A stretch of 64,000 bases of DNA from Enteractinococcus helveticum (GCF_001657475.1 NZ_LXEY01000018.1:124001-188000); one strand, 5' to 3'. Counted from the stretch's first letter, positions 16,770 to 27,296 are shown. The notes: generated from the sequence alone by a model not told the origin. Translations and numbers: made by a program.

Positions 16770-19052
16770 GTGGCTTCATCACAACCAACATCACCTCAAG
16801 GTGGACAGCAGGGTCCCGATGCCCTGACTCCAGCGCGAGGTTTTGGTCGTTTCGCCCGTCTTACAGGACGAGGCTACTCGCCGCTGCTTGAACCCCTGAT
16901 CCGCACCCTAAAAGTTCGGAACCCCAAAGACGATATCGGACCAATCATCCGAGCTTTCAATGTGGCGAATTATCACCACCGTGAGCAGTACCGGAAATCG
17001 GGTGACCCGTACATTACCCATCCGGTAGCGGTAGCCACAATTCTTGCCGAACTCGGACTGACCGGTGAAACACTCATCGCAGCGCTGTTACACGATACGG
17101 TCGAAGACACCGAATACACGCTTGAGCAGCTCACGAAGGACTTCGGCCCAGATGTTGCACTGCTAGTTGATGGTGTCACAAAACTTGACCGGGTGGATTT
17201 CGGCTCTGCTGCAGAAGCAGAAACCGTTCGCAAAATGATTATTGCGATGGCCAAAGACGTCCGTGTGTTGATGATCAAACTTGCCGACCGGCTCCACAAT
17301 GCGCGCACATGGCGTTATGTTGCCCCCGAATCATCCGCTCGAAAAGCCAAAGAAACCCTGGAAATCTATGCTGCGCTGGCACATCGCCTGGGGTTGAATA
17401 CGATCAAGTGGGAGCTGGAAGACCTCTCATTTGCGGCACTGTCACCAAAAGTTTATGCAGAGATCGTTCGGCTCGTGGGGGAGCGGACGCCTCAACGCCA
17501 AAAGATCGTTGCCAATTTGACGGAACAAGTCGATAAGGAACTTCGCTCTGTCAAAATTAAAGCCACGGTGACTGGTCGATCGAAACATTATTACTCGATC
17601 TACCAAAAGATGCAGGAACAGGACAAAGAATTCAATGAAATCTACGACCTCCTGGGCATTCGCGTGCTCGTCGACTCGGTTCGTGATTGTTATGCCGTTT
17701 TAGGTGCGCTACACGCTCGGTGGTCACCGATTCCGGGGCGATTCAAAGACTACATTGCAATGCCGAAGTTCAACATGTACCAATCACTGCACACCACCGT
17801 GATCGGGCCAGGCGGCAAGCGTGTTGAAATCCAGATCAGAACCCATGAAATGCACCATCGAGCCGAATACGGCGTCGCTGCCCACTGGGTTTACAAACGC
17901 GGCGGAACGGCCGATGCCGAGACACCCGGGTGGCTCAAGACGGTTCTCGACTGGCAGCAAGACGCCTCGGATCCGAATGATTTTCTTGACTCCCTGCGTA
18001 CCGAAATCGGTTCAGCAGAAGTTTATGTTTTTACCCCGAAGGGGGAGATCAAAGCACTGCCGTCCGGCTCCACGCCTGTGGACTTTGCATACAGCGTTCA
18101 CACACAGGTCGGACACCGCACCGTTGGAGCACGCGTCAATGATCGTCTAGTGCCACTCAATACAGTGCTCAATCACGGGGATACCGTTGAGATCTTCACC
18201 GACAAAGGTGAAAATGCTGGCCCCTCACAGGACTGGCTTGGATTCGTACGATCAGGCCGAGCACGCAACCGCATACGCCACTGGTTCTCGAAGGAACGCA
18301 GGGATGAGGTTATAGAGCGAGGCAAGGAGCTCCTAACCAAAGAGGCTCGCAAACGCACCCTTCCACTGCAGCAGATGCTCAGTACTGATACGCTCACCAA
18401 GGTCGCAGAGCAACTCAACCACGAAGACATTCAGGGGCTCTACGTGGGTGTCGGCGATGGAACATTGTCACTAACAAATGTTTTGGACCGGATTGAACGT
18501 CTCCTGTCTCCGGAAGACGAAAAAGCGGAACCAGAACCTGACACGGTGTCGATCCCGACCATTCCACCGCCATCGCGACATACCGACTCTGGCATTGTTG
18601 TTCCTGGAGCCGGCGACGTAATGGCTAAACTGGCACGGTGCTGTGCGCCAGTGCCGCCGGATAGCATCATCGGGTTTGTGACCAGAGGCTCAGGGATCTC
18701 GGTTCATCGCAAGGATTGTTTGAATATCGTCAATACCAACGAACAAGATCGGCTCATTGAGGTGGAGTGGGCTCCGACTTCCGATACGACCTTCAACGTT
18801 GATATTCTCGTGCTGGCATTAGACCGCAAGCAGCTGTTGTCAGACTTAACTGCGGTACTGGCTGACCATCATGTCAACATTCTCAGCGCCAATGTGAAAA
18901 CTCGTCGCGATCGCGTGGCTGAGACGAGCTTCGTCTTTGAAATGGGCGACACCGATCATCTTGAGCATCTTATGAACGCAGTGCGTCAAGTTGATGGCGT
19001 TTATGATGTCTATCGGCGTTCTGATCGCAGCAAAAACTCCGCCGCGACCTAA
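16770..19052 (+). CDS. rel: Bifunctional (p)ppGpp synthetase/hydrolase Rel
   Basis: The stringent-response enzyme makes and degrades (p)ppGpp. The domain order is complete in 760 residues: HD hydrolase (LLHDTVEDTEYT with His108-Asp109), synthetase domain with EYGVAAHWVYKRG, TGS domain (VYVFTPKGEIKALPSGSTPVDFAY, near 415), zinc-finger region with CCAPVPPD and a C-terminal ACT domain. The frame is open from GTG 16734, but GTG 16770 has an excellent AAGGGGAGG site four bases upstream, so I choose it. The last four bases overlap the convergent gene at 19049. A 90-base non-coding stretch with an inverted repeat precedes it. Confidence 0.95.
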   Translation: MASSQPTSPQGGQQGPDALTPARGFGRFARLTGRGYSPLLEPLIRTLKVRNPKDDIGPIIRAFNVANYHHREQYRKSGDPYITHPVAVATILAELGLTGETLIAALLHDTVEDTEYTLEQLTKDFGPDVALLVDGVTKLDRVDFGSAAEAETVRKMIIAMAKDVRVLMIKLADRLHNARTWRYVAPESSARKAKETLEIYAALAHRLGLNTIKWELEDLSFAALSPKVYAEIVRLVGERTPQRQKIVANLTEQVDKELRSVKIKATVTGRSKHYYSIYQKMQEQDKEFNEIYDLLGIRVLVDSVRDCYAVLGALHARWSPIPGRFKDYIAMPKFNMYQSLHTTVIGPGGKRVEIQIRTHEMHHRAEYGVAAHWVYKRGGTADAETPGWLKTVLDWQQDASDPNDFLDSLRTEIGSAEVYVFTPKGEIKALPSGSTPVDFAYSVHTQVGHRTVGARVNDRLVPLNTVLNHGDTVEIFTDKGENAGPSQDWLGFVRSGRARNRIRHWFSKERRDEVIERGKELLTKEARKRTLPLQQMLSTDTLTKVAEQLNHEDIQGLYVGVGDGTLSLTNVLDRIERLLSPEDEKAEPEPDTVSIPTIPPPSRHTDSGIVVPGAGDVMAKLARCCAPVPPDSIIGFVTRGSGISVHRKDCLNIVNTNEQDRLIEVEWAPTSDTTFNVDILVLALDRKQLLSDLTAVLADHHVNILSANVKTRRDRVAETSFVFEMGDTDHLEHLMNAVRQVDGVYDVYRRSDRSKNSAAT

Positions 19053-19690
19053 ACTACCATCCGATGAATACTCTGGTATTGGCGCACGAGGGATTCGAAA
19101 AGTTGCTGCGCGGTCCCTATATCGGGTAAGGCACTGTGGGCATCGAAACGTTGCCTCAACGAGTCAATATTAACTCTATCGAGGAGTTCATACGCTCGAT
19201 CTTGGTGTCGTTGTGTGCCACCGATTCGCAACAGATCCATGATGGTCAATTCTGGTGCTGTGACGACAACACCGCCGATGATTTGCAGGTCCTCGTCTGA
19301 GATATCCGAGCGTTCCAAGTAATCTGACTGTCGAATGGCTGACGACATGATTCGCGATCTCTTCCTCTGGCGTGTTGTGCAAGCGGTTGCTGCCTCGAAG
19401 AATTCTGGTGCCTGACCACCTAAATGAATCCATGCTGCGGTCAGTAAGGTTGCAGTCCAGCTGCCAGAGATGAGACGTTCGCCAATCATCCGTACACTTT
19501 TAGCTCGCTGTGATGCCGTATCCGGCAGGTCAATATCTACGTAAAATGGTCCAAATTGTGGGCGGAGCATACCATGATACGCCATGGCAGACAGCTCTGA
19601 TGCGTTATACGGATTGTTGGGTACATAGAGGTGGTATTCGTTCGTAATCGAAAAGGGTGCATCATTGTGTGAAGTAGTCATGAGACTCAT
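19049..19690 (-). CDS. Hypothetical protein, AbiEi antitoxin-like
   Basis: A 213-residue soluble protein. The stretch GGVVVTAPELTIMDLLR (about 140-156) resembles the VTSPARTAVDLAR block of AbiEi-family proteins (type IV toxin-antitoxin antitoxins and their many stand-alone relatives). No DUF559 nuclease domain follows and no AbiEii-like nucleotidyltransferase toxin gene is adjacent, so a working toxin-antitoxin pair is not supported. The start may be ATG 19690 or ATG 19681; both lie just downstream of the terminator of the preceding gene and neither has a ribosome binding site. It converges on rel with a four-base overlap. Confidence 0.7.
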   Translation of the reverse strand: MSLMTTSHNDAPFSITNEYHLYVPNNPYNASELSAMAYHGMLRPQFGPFYVDIDLPDTASQRAKSVRMIGERLISGSWTATLLTAAWIHLGGQAPEFFEAATACTTRQRKRSRIMSSAIRQSDYLERSDISDEDLQIIGGVVVTAPELTIMDLLRIGGTQRHQDRAYELLDRVNIDSLRQRFDAHSALPDIGTAQQLFESLVRQYQSIHRMVV

Positions 19691-19695
19691 GATGA

Positions 19696-19736
19696 CAAAA
19701 AACAGCTCCGGCCGACGGCGTGTCGACCGGAGCTGT
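19696..19736 (-). terminator. Rho-independent terminator of the DUF349 gene
   Basis: A 15-bp stem (19702-19716 with 19722-19736, one G-U pair) with a five-base loop is followed on the minus strand by six T residues (19696-19701). It is the best terminator in the window and it ends five bases before the start codon of the next minus-strand gene. Confidence 0.9.
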
Positions 19737-19766
19737 GGATAACTTCGCCTGTGTGGCTAGCTGGGG

Positions 19767-21128
19767 TTATTCACCAGCAGCCTGAACTACTTCTAACCAT
19801 TGGCGGCGTGCCTCGAGCGCCTCTTGGACAGAAGCGATTTTCTTCTGATCTCCGGACTGTTCGGCTGCAGCTAGGTCAGCTTCTAATTGAGCAATCGTGT
19901 CTTCCAACTGTGACAAGGCAGAATCGGTACGCGCCTTGGTTTCTGGATCCGTCTTGCGCCAGTGTTCTTCTTCGAGATCGGTCAGATTCCGTTCGAGCTT
20001 GGTCATGGCTGCTTCCATGCGGCTCATGTCTTTGCGCGGCACACGTCCAGCTTCATCCCAACGCGCGCGGAGGTCTTTCATAGTGGCGCGTGCTGATTCA
20101 AGATTCTTGAAAGGGAGGTGCTGTTCAGCATCTTTGAGAATCTGTTCTTTGACTGCAAGGTTTGCTTCGTATTCACGATCCAATTCAGCATTCGCGGCAT
20201 CACGAGCATTGAAGAAGACATCCTGTGCGGCCCGGAATCGTGCCCATAGTGCATCGTCATCTTTTCGAGAGGCACGCGGCGACTTTTTCCACTCGGTCAT
20301 TAGGTCCCGGTACTGGATCGTCGTGGGACCCCAGTCGGTGGAATTCTGCAAGGCTTCAGCACGAGCGATCAAGTCTTCTTTGACCTTCTTTGCTTCCGCA
20401 TTTCGTGCGTCTAATTGAGAAAAGAATGCTCGACGATTCTTTTCAAACGTATTGCGAGCTGAACGGAAACGCTTCCACAACTCGTCTTCCGTAGCTCGAG
20501 GCAAGCGTGGCCCAGTTTTTTGAACGGTACGCCATTGGTCGAACAGTTCACGCATTCTCGCGGTGGACTGTTTCCACTGGGTCTTGTCAGGATCTTGGCC
20601 AGAGACTTCTTCGGCCTCAGCGACGATCTTTTCGCGAGCAGCCTGCTGTTCGGCGATGGCCTGCTCGCGCTGAGCCTGCAATTTGGCCTGTCGTTCCACG
20701 AGATCATTGCGTAGTTGCCTCGATAGGTCACGAAGTTTCGCCATATCGCCGACCAGCTGTCGGGCAGCAATCGTTTCATCGATCTGATCAAGAGTCTTCT
20801 GCAACTCCTGATTCGACACATCAGTGTCAAGGCGCTGTTTGAGTAACTGCAGCTGCGTCATAACGTCGTCATACTTACGAACGTAGTAGGCAAGCGCGTC
20901 CTCTGTTGAAGCTTCTGGCACCTGACCAACTTCGACCTTTTCTTCGCCATCGAGAAGGGTTACAACCCCGTCGTCAGATACCTCAGCAAACTGCTTGGCT
21001 TCCCCAAGATCAGAGGTGTAGGCAGGCGTTGGTGCCACCGGTGCAACCGGCGGGACTTCAGCTGGGGTAACAGCGCTTGGTTTAGGAGCTACTGGTTTTG
21101 GGGCGTCGGGTTGTTGACTCGTTGTCAC
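19767..21128 (-). CDS. DUF349 domain-containing protein
   Basis: A 453-residue, mostly alpha-helical and highly charged protein with several DUF349 repeats (about 130-390), each with a W-x-x-x-x-R or F-R-x-A signature such as LFDQWRTVQKTG, LWKRFRSARNTF, LMTEWKKSPRAS and LWARFRAAQDVF. The N-terminus is rich in Pro, Ala and Lys. DUF349 proteins are common in actinobacteria beside rel and hisS; their role is not established. The GTG start at 21128 has GGAAGAAAG upstream. It is divergent from hisS, and a strong terminator follows it. Confidence 0.88.
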   Translation of the reverse strand: MTTSQQPDAPKPVAPKPSAVTPAEVPPVAPVAPTPAYTSDLGEAKQFAEVSDDGVVTLLDGEEKVEVGQVPEASTEDALAYYVRKYDDVMTQLQLLKQRLDTDVSNQELQKTLDQIDETIAARQLVGDMAKLRDLSRQLRNDLVERQAKLQAQREQAIAEQQAAREKIVAEAEEVSGQDPDKTQWKQSTARMRELFDQWRTVQKTGPRLPRATEDELWKRFRSARNTFEKNRRAFFSQLDARNAEAKKVKEDLIARAEALQNSTDWGPTTIQYRDLMTEWKKSPRASRKDDDALWARFRAAQDVFFNARDAANAELDREYEANLAVKEQILKDAEQHLPFKNLESARATMKDLRARWDEAGRVPRKDMSRMEAAMTKLERNLTDLEEEHWRKTDPETKARTDSALSQLEDTIAQLEADLAAAEQSGDQKKIASVQEALEARRQWLEVVQAAGE

Positions 21129-21298
21129 CGCTATAACTTTCTTCCGTAGGTGGAGATCCCGTCAGCCATCGGATGACTGTGATGAGATGGTCACTGATAG
21201 CTTACGCGAAACGCATACAATGGCAGAGTACTTTAAATAGGATGCGTAAGTCTGCGCATTGCACTACCCACCATAGAACTCTTGGAGATCACACCGCT

Positions 21299-22657
21299 AT
21301 GTCCCGTAAGACTTCACTTTCTGGATTCCACGAATGGCTGCCTGAAGAGCGTCTCGTAGAACTCCATGTGCTCAATACACTGGCAGAAGTCTTCGAACTC
21401 CACGGCTTTTCCAATATTGAAACACGGGCTGTCGAAACGCTGGGGACGCTCCTGCGCAAAGGGGAAATCGACAAAGAGGTGTATACGGTTTCGCGCATTC
21501 ATGAAACGGATGCCCCAGATCCTGCAGATACTTCGCGTTTGGCATTGCACTTTGACCTGACAGTACCGTTTGCCCGCTACGTGATAGAAAATGCCGGTCA
21601 CCTAAACTTCCCGTTCCGTCGTTACCAGATCCAAAAAGTCTGGCGCGGTGAACGCCCCCAGGAGGGTCGTGCACGGGAATTCACCCAGGCAGATATCGAT
21701 GTTGTCGGGGACGGCGCACTGGACTTCCGCCACGACATCGACGTCGCTTTGGTGATGGCCGAAGCACTATCCAAACTGCCGATCGGTCAATTCATTATCC
21801 GGATCAATAACCGCAAGCTAGCTGAAGGCTTTTACCGCGGTATCGGTCTTGATGACACCGCCGGAGTGTTACGCAATATCGACAAGCTAGAAAAGATCGG
21901 TGCCGAGGAAGTTTCAAAGGCCCTTCAGGAAGAATTAGGCGCTAGCGCGGAACAGGCTGAATTGGCTCTGGCGCTTGCTCAGATTCGTACTGAGGACTCC
22001 TCGTTCGCCGACCAGGTCCGCGCACTGGGCGTGGAGGATGAGCTGCTTGAAGAAGGCATCCAAGAGCTTGCAGAAGTTATCGACCAACTGCATAAGCGCG
22101 TTCCCGGAACCGCGGTGGCGGATCTGTCGATTGCTCGCGGCCTGGATTACTACACCGGCACCGTGTATGAGACGAACCTGGTGGGCCATGAGCAACTGGG
22201 CTCGATCTGTTCCGGTGGCCGATATGATGCACTGGCAACGAAAGGTAAGCGCAGCTTCCCGGGCGTCGGGCTATCAATCGGTGTCACACGATTGATCACA
22301 CGAATGTTTTCTCAAGATATGGTTGAGGCAACGCGCAAAGTTCCTACCGCAGTCTATGTCGCACTGACCTCAGATGAAGATTGGTCAGCGGCTCAAGACG
22401 TGGCCCAGCAGCTACGCTCTCGAGGAATCAATACCGAAGTGGCCACCAAGGCTGAGAAGTTTGGCAAACAAATTCGGCATGCTGATCGTCGGGGCATCCC
22501 GTATGTCTGGTTTACCAACTTTGACAACGGCCAGACCATTCACGAGGTCAAAGACATTCGTACCGGGGAACAGGTAGCAGCAGACCCCACCGCCTGGATG
22601 CCACCTGCAGAAGATCTTCAAGCCATGATTCTCAACACCGTTCAGCACAACGACTGA
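21299..22657 (+). CDS. hisS: Histidine-tRNA ligase
   Basis: A class II synthetase of 452 residues charging tRNA-His. Motif 2 lies in [19 protein letters not shown] and is followed by [11 protein letters not shown]; the histidine-specific [13 protein letters not shown] and motif 3 region SGGRYDAL are present, then the anticodon-binding domain (about 350-445). The frame is open to 21173, but the upstream codons do not resemble the family, and ATG 21299 follows TTGGAGATC. The 170-base divergent space to the DUF349 gene must hold promoters for both; a TACAAT at 21216-21221 could be a -10 for hisS. Confidence 0.96.
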   Translation: MSRKTSLSGFHEWLPEERLVELHVLNTLAEVFELHGFSNIETRAVETLGTLLRKGEIDKEVYTVSRIHETDAPDPADTSRLALHFDLTVPFARYVIENAGHLNFPFRRYQIQKVWRGERPQEGRAREFTQADIDVVGDGALDFRHDIDVALVMAEALSKLPIGQFIIRINNRKLAEGFYRGIGLDDTAGVLRNIDKLEKIGAEEVSKALQEELGASAEQAELALALAQIRTEDSSFADQVRALGVEDELLEEGIQELAEVIDQLHKRVPGTAVADLSIARGLDYYTGTVYETNLVGHEQLGSICSGGRYDALATKGKRSFPGVGLSIGVTRLITRMFSQDMVEATRKVPTAVYVALTSDEDWSAAQDVAQQLRSRGINTEVATKAEKFGKQIRHADRRGIPYVWFTNFDNGQTIHEVKDIRTGEQVAADPTAWMPPAEDLQAMILNTVQHND

Positions 22658-22734
22658 TTGCGCTGAACGGTAGACTAGCTTCGAATATCACAGAATTTCA
22701 ATCAACACGTAGAACTCAAAAGGGGAAACACAAC

Positions 22735-24546
22735 GTGCTTCGCACCCATCAACTCGGCAAACTCAACGCCGAACACATTGGCCAAACCGTGACCGTGGCA
22801 GGCTGGGTGGCTCGCCGTCGCGACCATGGTGGTGTAGCTTTCATCGACCTGCGTGATGCCTCCGGTATCGCACAAATCGTAGTGCACGATGAATCCCAGT
22901 TCGATCACCTGCGCAACGAATACGTCCTGCAGGTTACCGCTGAGGTAAAGGCGCGTCCTGAAGGTTCGGAGAACGCAAATATTGCATCGGGCGATGTTGA
23001 GCTCTACGCCTCTGAAGTCACCGTGCTCAACACCGCAGCAGCGCTTCCATTCCAAATCGATGAGCACGTTGAAGTCGGCGAAGAAGTTCGCCTCAAGCAT
23101 CGCTACCTAGACTTGCGTCGTCCTGAGCCAGCTCGCATTATGCGCTTGCGTTCGGAAGTTAACCGCATTGCCCGCAACCTGCTGGCGGACCATGACTTCA
23201 TCGAAGTTGAAACGCCAACGCTGACTCGTTCTACGCCAGAAGGCGCGCGCGACTTCCTGGTCCCAGCACGTTTGGAACCGGGCTCCTGGTATGCCTTGCC
23301 ACAGTCGCCACAGCTGTTCAAACAGCTACTACAGGTCGGTGGCATTGAGCGCTACTACCAAATCGCACGCTGCTATCGTGACGAAGACTTCCGCGCAGAC
23401 CGCCAGCCAGAGTTCACCCAGATGGATATCGAAGCATCCTTTGTCGAACAAGACGACATCATCGAACTCGCTGAAAACCTGCTGACGGAGATTTGGAAAC
23501 TCATCGGCGTGGAAATCTCCACACCGATTCCACGGATCACCTACAAAGATGCCATGGAAAAATACGGCACAGACAAACCAGATCTGCGATTCGGTCTGGA
23601 ACTGACCGACATGACCGAATACTTCAAAGACACCCCGTTCCGGGTATTCCAAAACGAATACGTCGGTGCAGTCGTGATGCCAGGTGGAGGCGCACAGCCT
23701 CGTCGTCAGCTGGATGCATGGCAGGAATGGGCAAAACAGCGCGGTGCCCACGGCCTGGCCTATGTGCTGTACAAAGAAGACGGCGAAATGACCGGCCCAG
23801 TGTCCAAGAACATCACGGAAGCAGAACTTGCCGGTCTGGCTGAAAAAGTTGGTGCGAACCCTGGCGATGCGATCTTCTTTGCTGCCGGTGATCCTGCCGC
23901 TTCACGCGCCCTGCTGGGTGCAGCCCGTGTTGAAATTGGTCACCGCGTTGGGCTAATCAAAAACAACTCTGAAGTACCAGCAGAAGAACAAGACTGGTCC
24001 TTTGTGTGGGTCGTTGATGCCCCGCTGTTTGAACCTGCTGCCCTGGCTGAAGCCGAAGGTGACGTCGCAGTCGGCGATGGTGCCTGGACTGCTGTACACC
24101 ACGCGTTCACTTCGCCAAAACCTGAATACCTCGACACCTTTGACACCAACCCGGGTGAAGCGTTGGCCTACGCCTACGACATCGTCATCAATGGCAACGA
24201 AATCGGTGGCGGGTCAATTCGTATTCACAACCAGGAAATCCAAAAGCGGGTCTTCAAGGTCATGGGTATCTCCGAAGAAGACGCCCAAGAGAAGTTTGGC
24301 TTCCTGCTAGACGCCTTCCAATACGGTGCTCCACCACACGGTGGTATCGCCTTTGGATGGGACCGCATGATCTCATTGCTTGCTGGAACGGATTCCATCC
24401 GTGAAGTCATCGCCTTCCCGAAGACCGGCAACGGCCACGACCCACTCACCGACGCACCCGCTCCAATTCCCGATGAGCAGCGTGCCGAGACCGGTGTGGA
24501 CTTTGTACCAGAAGAAGACGACATGACAGAAGAAGTCAACGCCTAA
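22735..24546 (+). CDS. aspS: Aspartate-tRNA ligase
   Basis: A class II synthetase of 603 residues. It has the N-terminal OB anticodon-binding domain (1-105), motif 1 with [12 protein letters not shown], motif 2 with [20 protein letters not shown] (near 217), the bacterial GAD insertion (about 290-420) and motif 3 FGWDRM near the end. Whether it also charges tRNA-Asn (a non-discriminating type) cannot be decided here, because gatCAB and asnS are not visible. GTG 22735 lies behind AAAAGGGGAAA. It follows hisS by 77 bases and ends in a terminator. Confidence 0.97.
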   Translation: MLRTHQLGKLNAEHIGQTVTVAGWVARRRDHGGVAFIDLRDASGIAQIVVHDESQFDHLRNEYVLQVTAEVKARPEGSENANIASGDVELYASEVTVLNTAAALPFQIDEHVEVGEEVRLKHRYLDLRRPEPARIMRLRSEVNRIARNLLADHDFIEVETPTLTRSTPEGARDFLVPARLEPGSWYALPQSPQLFKQLLQVGGIERYYQIARCYRDEDFRADRQPEFTQMDIEASFVEQDDIIELAENLLTEIWKLIGVEISTPIPRITYKDAMEKYGTDKPDLRFGLELTDMTEYFKDTPFRVFQNEYVGAVVMPGGGAQPRRQLDAWQEWAKQRGAHGLAYVLYKEDGEMTGPVSKNITEAELAGLAEKVGANPGDAIFFAAGDPAASRALLGAARVEIGHRVGLIKNNSEVPAEEQDWSFVWVVDAPLFEPAALAEAEGDVAVGDGAWTAVHHAFTSPKPEYLDTFDTNPGEALAYAYDIVINGNEIGGGSIRIHNQEIQKRVFKVMGISEEDAQEKFGFLLDAFQYGAPPHGGIAFGWDRMISLLAGTDSIREVIAFPKTGNGHDPLTDAPAPIPDEQRAETGVDFVPEEDDMTEEVNA

Positions 24547-24565
24547 CAACTGCTTTGACCTTGAT

Positions 24566-24605
24566 CAAAACGCCGGTCGGACTTGCGGGTCTGATCGGCG
24601 TTTTG
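24566..24605 (+). terminator. Terminator after aspS
   Basis: CAAAACGCCG (24566-24575) pairs with CGGCGTTTTG (24596-24605); the inner bases can extend the stem with G-U pairs. The 3' arm itself supplies the T-run. It lies 19 bases after the aspS stop. Confidence 0.8.
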
Positions 24606-24692
24606 TTGCAAAATCGAAACGACTGTCTTGTTGTCGTCACTTTGACTGAGTATTCGGCATGTTTCGGACACCTAGAATCTGCAAGCGCATGG

Positions 24693-24719
24693 TTATCAGG
24701 GGTACCTTGAGCCTAGAAT
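24693..24719 (+). promoter_or_regulatory. Putative promoter of the HIRAN-domain gene
   Basis: TAGAAT at 24714-24719 fits a sigma-70-type -10 box and lies seven bases before the ATG at 24727. A poor -35 candidate TTATCA (24693-24698) is 15 bases upstream. The position would give a leaderless or nearly leaderless transcript. Confidence 0.4.
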
Positions 24720-24726
24720 TTAAGCC

Positions 24727-25275
24727 ATGACACTGTTCTTACTAGTGATTGCGATTGTCATTATCATCTACCTGCTGCGCACGCGAAACAAACAGCAGGG
24801 TTATGATCTCGCCAGTGAAAACCGGTCGATTGCAGAAGTGCGCCGCCGCGGATCGAGGCAAAGTTGGAACGATGGGACGACTGGCGTAACCGCTCATTAC
24901 CGACCGGCACCCAACGTAGCCGTTGATCTCCGAGATGACGCCGACAGAGTGTTCCGTGTCGTAGCCACCAGCCACTGGGTGGAAGCTGACACCATGGGGC
25001 GATATGCCGCTGATTATTTCTTCTTACACCGCGAGCCAGATAATGAATATGATGCCAACGCGGTGGCGGTCTACGGGGGAGATCGAAAATTTGGATACCT
25101 CGAGGCAGCCGCAGCAGCAGAGTACGCGCCACTATTTGATCAAGTGGGCTCAGATTTCATCGTCGCTCGCGACCAAACCTACTACGGCGGAGATCAATTT
25201 AGACTCCCGCACGTCCCGATCCTTCGCAAAATAATCGACGACGGTCCTCCGCCCTACTGGAACTCAGGGCCCTAG
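24727..25275 (+). CDS. Membrane-anchored HIRAN-domain protein
   Basis: A 182-residue protein with an N-terminal membrane helix (residues 2-18, all hydrophobic) and a C-terminal HIRAN-like domain (about 78-165). The domain is recognised by LHREPDNEYDANAVAVYGG followed by FGYL and an alanine-rich helix, which match the HIRAN signature of R-E-x-x-N-x-x-D-x-x-A-[VI] plus G-Y-[LI]. HIRAN domains bind 3' ends or damaged DNA in helicases such as HLTF, but many bacterial copies stand alone. What a membrane-bound copy recognises is unknown. It has no ribosome binding site. Confidence 0.75.
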   Translation: MTLFLLVIAIVIIIYLLRTRNKQQGYDLASENRSIAEVRRRGSRQSWNDGTTGVTAHYRPAPNVAVDLRDDADRVFRVVATSHWVEADTMGRYAADYFFLHREPDNEYDANAVAVYGGDRKFGYLEAAAAAEYAPLFDQVGSDFIVARDQTYYGGDQFRLPHVPILRKIIDDGPPPYWNSGP

Positions 25276-25314
25276 CTACTCACGAACAGTGGTCAGGTCA
25301 CACCGCGAGTGGGA

Positions 25315-25767
25315 TCACGCGCGGCGCGGAGCAGCCAATTCATCCGAATCAATAACCAAAGTAAACGGGCCACTGTTGACCAGGGCAACATCCATCATGG
25401 CACCAAATTCACCGGTTGCTACGTCCAAGCCCTGGTTACGAAGTTGCTCCACGAAATACTCATACAGCGGCTCCGACTGCTCCGGCCGGGCAGCCTTCGA
25501 CCACGATGGGCGACGTCCTTTGCGCACATCCGCATAGAGGGTGAACTGCGAAACCACCAGGACCGGTGCGTTGAGCTCAAGCGCAGACTGTTCGTCGCCG
25601 AGAATTCGCAGGTTCACGATCTTTTGTACTAGCGCATCGGCTTGTTCTGGGCCATCATCAACGGTGACCCCCAATAAAACCATCAGCCCAGGGCCTGAAA
25701 TCTCACCGACTGTACGTTCCTCGACGGTGACACTTGCTGACGAAACGACTTGAATAACTGCACGCAT
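25315..25767 (-). CDS. dtd: D-aminoacyl-tRNA deacylase
   Basis: A 150-residue proofreading enzyme that removes D-amino acids, and glycine, from mischarged tRNA. The two signature motifs are present: SQFTLYADVRKGRRPS (about 80-95) and the cross-subunit Gly-cisPro motif in NSGPFTL (about 133-139). ATG 25767 gives the canonical MRAVIQ start; the open frame beyond it overlaps the divergent rarA gene and is not coding. It is one of several translation-quality genes in this part of the window. Confidence 0.93.
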   Translation of the reverse strand: MRAVIQVVSSASVTVEERTVGEISGPGLMVLLGVTVDDGPEQADALVQKIVNLRILGDEQSALELNAPVLVVSQFTLYADVRKGRRPSWSKAARPEQSEPLYEYFVEQLRNQGLDVATGEFGAMMDVALVNSGPFTLVIDSDELAAPRRA

Positions 25768-25823
25768 GGCTTCAAGTGTAGTTGCGGATATCATCAGTCC
25801 GTTGCAATCACTAGAGTAGAGGC

Positions 25824-27296
25824 GTGCAAGATTTGTTCTCCTCGGCCCATGATGATGACGACGACCGTACGACGACCACCGGTAGAGCCTCTGCTGGTGC
25901 CCCCTTGGCTGTGCGGATGCGTCCAAGGACCCTGGATGAGATCGTCGGCCAGCAGCATCTGCTGACGCCAGGTTCACCGCTACGAAAACTCACAGAAACT
26001 ACCGGTGCCAAGAACATCGGCCCGACTTCCATCATCTTGTATGGTCCGCCAGGCACCGGTAAAACCACGCTCGCCCATGTCATTTCGCAGGCCCCGGACC
26101 GAAAGTTCGTCGAGCTGTCGGCCATCTCAGCCGGAGTTAAAGACGTTCGTCAGGTCATGGACCAGGCTCTCGATAATCGCGACCTTTACGGTCGGACCAC
26201 CATCCTATTTCTGGACGAAATTCACCGTTTCAACAAAGCACAACAGGATGCCCTGTTACCCGGTGTCGAAAATGGCTGGGTGATTTTAGTTGCTGCCACC
26301 ACCGAGAACCCATCATTTTCTGTCGTGGCACCATTACTGTCACGGTCCATCATGCTGACTCTTGAACCGTTGACCGATGAAGATATCGACTTACTCATCG
26401 AGCGAGCATTAGTCGATGAGCGTGGGCTCAATAACACCGTAGAGCTTGATGACGAAGCTTCGGATTACTTGATTCGGATGGCTCAGGGCGACGCACGCCG
26501 GGCATTGACAACCCTGGAGGCCGCCGCCGGAGTGGCCGTAGATCAACACGGTACCGGCAGCGGTCCGGCTGGCATTACCGTCGAGCACGCGGCCCAGGCG
26601 ATGGACCAGGCGGTGCTGCGCTACGACAAAGATGGTGATCAGCACTACGACGTTATTTCCGCGTTTATCAAATCCATCCGTGGCTCGGACGTTGATGCCG
26701 CTTTGCATTATTTGGCGCGCATGATTCATGCCGGGGAGGACCCGAGATATATTGCCCGGCGTCTTATCGTTCACGCTTCGGAAGACGTGGGTATGGCCGA
26801 CCCCACGGCTTTGCAAACGGCTATTGCCGCGGCGCAAGCCGTTCAACTCATTGGGATGCCAGAAGGACGTATTCCATTAGCTCAGGCAGTGGTGCATTTG
26901 GCAACCGCGCCGAAATCCAATGCGTCCTATATGGCTATTGATGCCGCTTTAGCGGATGTAAAGTCAGGTCGTGCGGGGACTGTTCCGAAACCATTACGCG
27001 ATGCCCACTATCCCGGAGCTAAAGCGCTCGGCCACGGGGTGGGCTATAAATACCCACATTCATACCCACACGCGATCACCGACCAGCAATACTTGCCCGA
27101 TGAACTCCAGGGACGCGAGTATTACCAGCCCACCGGCAACGGCCGAGAACAGATGCTGGGGGAGCGGGTCGACCGACTCCGTGCCATATTACGGAACCAA
27201 CCCATGCCCCAACCTCAGCCGGCACCTGAGGCAGAACCCAAAACATCTGAGCAGCAGGAACCCAAGTCGGCAAAGGACAACGTTGCTGACGATTAG
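25824..27296 (+). CDS. rarA: Replication-associated recombination protein A
   Basis: A 490-residue AAA+ ATPase of the RarA/MgsA/WRNIP1 family, acting at stalled replication forks. Walker [10 protein letters not shown] is at 74-82, Walker [19 protein letters not shown] near 132, sensor 1 [10 protein letters not shown] near 158; the tetramerisation and C-terminal domains follow ([31 protein letters not shown]). The first 25 residues, with an acidic run and threonines, are variable. GTG 25824 gives the family start MQDLF. The C-terminus (about 450-490) is rich in Pro, Gln and Glu. Confidence 0.95.
   Translation: MQDLFSSAHDDDDDRTTTTGRASAGAPLAVRMRPRTLDEIVGQQHLLTPGSPLRKLTETTGAKNIGPTSIILYGPPGTGKTTLAHVISQAPDRKFVELSAISAGVKDVRQVMDQALDNRDLYGRTTILFLDEIHRFNKAQQDALLPGVENGWVILVAATTENPSFSVVAPLLSRSIMLTLEPLTDEDIDLLIERALVDERGLNNTVELDDEASDYLIRMAQGDARRALTTLEAAAGVAVDQHGTGSGPAGITVEHAAQAMDQAVLRYDKDGDQHYDVISAFIKSIRGSDVDAALHYLARMIHAGEDPRYIARRLIVHASEDVGMADPTALQTAIAAAQAVQLIGMPEGRIPLAQAVVHLATAPKSNASYMAIDAALADVKSGRAGTVPKPLRDAHYPGAKALGHGVGYKYPHSYPHAITDQQYLPDELQGREYYQPTGNGREQMLGERVDRLRAILRNQPMPQPQPAPEAEPKTSEQQEPKSAKDNVADD

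Noticed and set aside
19049-19690. A functional AbiE toxin-antitoxin system.
   Set aside because: Only the AbiEi-like half is present; the neighbours are rel and a DUF349 gene, with no AbiEii nucleotidyltransferase.
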